Origin: Clostridia bacterium
Lineage (GTDB): Bacteria; Bacillota; Clostridia; Christensenellales; Aristaeellaceae
Assembly: GCA_017484085.1 (NCBI GenBank)
Contig: JAFUTW010000037.1
Location: forward strand, 34,369-98,368
Direction of reading: 5' to 3'
DNA length: 64,000 nucleotides
Under the pieces are notes generated by a model. The model was not told the DNA's origin and ran no database searches. It saw nothing but the letters and a program-made list of their open reading frames with translations. Made by a program: the position numbers and the translations under genes. Positions within the stretch are counted from its first letter, which is position 1. Every line of letters starts with the position of its first letter. Shown piece by piece: positions 63,142 to 64,000 of this stretch.

Positions 63142-64000
63142 ATGGATCTCAAATATCTGCAGACATTTCTGACCATTGTTGAAGAGGGCGGTTTTTCGAA
63201 AGCAGCCAAAAAACTGAGTTTTACACAATCGACAATCACTTTTCAGATCGGGCAGCTGGAACAGGAACTGTCTGTACAACTCTTCGAAAAGATTGGGCGG
63301 TGCATGGTTCTGACAAAAGCAGGCGAACAGCTGGTGCCGTATGCCAACGAGGTCATGGCCTCTGTAGACCGGCTGCGTTTTTTTGAAAGCGATCTTGCAT
63401 CCTGTCAGGGCTCTCTTCATTTGGGCATGGCTGAAACACAACTGTGTTTTCGCTTTCCTGACATTATAGGGCGCTTTTGCCAAGGCGCGCCGAATGCCCG
63501 GCTTTTTCTGCGCTCCATGAACTGCTATGAGATCAGGGATGCCCTTCTCGATGGTACGCTGGATCTTGGCGTGTTGTATGAGGATGTAGGAGGGTTTGGA
63601 AGCCGGCTTGAGACAAACACGATCGGGGAATTTCCGCTGGTCCTCGTCGCCGCCCCGGAGACAGCGAGGCAGTTTCCGGATTTTGTCACGCCAGACCGAC
63701 AGCTTTCTGTACCGTTTCTGATCAACGAGCCAAACTGTATCTTCCGACAGATTTTTGAAGAGTACCTTCGGGAGAGGTCTATCCGTCTTGACCGGACGAT
63801 TGAGCTCTGGAGCATACCGACCATCAAAAATCTGGTGATCGGGGGATTTGGGATTACGTTTTTGCCTGAGTTTTCCGTACGGGAGGAACTGGCACGACGC
63901 GAACTTGCAGAGATCCCTGTAGCTATGGGAAAAAAGAGCATTACAGCAGTTTGTGCGCATCATCGAAACAAGTGGGTTAGTCCACTGATGAGATTGTTTA
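63142..64000 (+). CDS. LysR-family transcription regulator (3' end outside window)
   Basis: 286 codons are visible, open to the window edge. N-terminal winged HTH MDLKYLQTFLTIVEEGGFSK AAKKLSFTQSTITFQIGQLE, then a periplasmic-binding-like effector domain (GSLHLGMAETQLCFRFPDII; FLINEPNCIFRQIFEEYLRE). ATG 63142 has GGGGGAAG upstream. It is divergent from the MFS gene, its likely target. Confidence 0.93.
   Translation, partial: MDLKYLQTFLTIVEEGGFSKAAKKLSFTQSTITFQIGQLEQELSVQLFEKIGRCMVLTKAGEQLVPYANEVMASVDRLRFFESDLASCQGSLHLGMAETQLCFRFPDIIGRFCQGAPNARLFLRSMNCYEIRDALLDGTLDLGVLYEDVGGFGSRLETNTIGEFPLVLVAAPETARQFPDFVTPDRQLSVPFLINEPNCIFRQIFEEYLRERSIRLDRTIELWSIPTIKNLVIGGFGITFLPEFSVREELARRELAEIPVAMGKKSITAVCAHHRNKWVSPLMRLF

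Overview
The window is 64 kb of a G+C-rich bacterial chromosome, most likely from an anaerobic, Gram-positive-type member of the Clostridia. The evidence is gene content and order: FtsA/FtsZ, SepF, YlmH and DivIVA for division, a plsX-acpP-rnc-smc-ftsY block, an ireB-ruvX-DUF1292 block, a flavodiiron protein, ThiT under a TPP riboswitch, consensus SigA-type promoters with 16-18 bp spacers, and strong AGGAGG-like ribosome binding sites with frequent TTG and GTG starts. No species can be named from the sequence alone. No rRNA, tRNA, CRISPR array, transposase, integrase or phage gene was recognised.

Layout. 1-5.5 kb: a compact division and wall cluster (mraY, cut by the window edge, then murD, ftsQ/divIB, ftsA, ftsZ). 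5.5-7.5 kb: a small regulator, a secreted protein and a HAD phosphatase. 7.5-12.3 kb: translation and salvage genes (prmC, prfA, tsaC/sua5, a DNA glycosylase, pyrimidine nucleoside phosphorylase). 12.4-22.5 kb: an rRNA methylase-like gene, plsX, acpP, rnc, smc, ftsY, a membrane-anchored unknown, a dus gene and a flavodiiron protein. 22.5-27.6 kb: a pseudouridine synthase (minus strand), rpsO, pnp and an M16 peptidase.

27.6-34.6 kb is different. It is A+T-rich and holds about ten unrecognised genes on both strands, several with signal peptides. One is interrupted by an in-frame TAG. Three related copies of a ~70-120 bp repeat lie in it, one at its right edge. It looks like an acquired or fast-evolving accessory island.

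34.6-39.6 kb: a minus-strand nucleoside-type ABC importer (BMP-family binding protein, ATPase, two permeases), with two strong hairpins separating the binding-protein gene from the rest. 39.8-44.4 kb: a plus-strand operon of a ZorA-like MotA/ExbB-type channel with a long coiled tail, a ZorB-like MotB/OmpA protein and a membrane-anchored unknown, followed by nrdR and deoB. The first three form a candidate rotary or force-transducing envelope machine without recognisable Zorya effectors; this is the most unusual module here.

44.4-51.2 kb is mainly minus-strand: glnS-gltX, an exported SH3/Cys-motif protein, rpsT, mtnN, and a TPP-riboswitch-controlled thiT with a second membrane protein. 51.2-60.9 kb is plus-strand: a NUDIX enzyme, a THUMP protein, a HlyD-like protein, yggS/ylmE, sepF, ylmH, divIVA, lspA, an RluD-type synthase, ireB, a ruvX-DUF1292 fusion, a stand-alone DUF1292-like gene, and a split chromate transporter. 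The window ends with an LMW-PTP, an MFS transporter and a divergent LysR regulator (cut by the edge) whose two promoters share the same -10 position next to a palindromic operator candidate.
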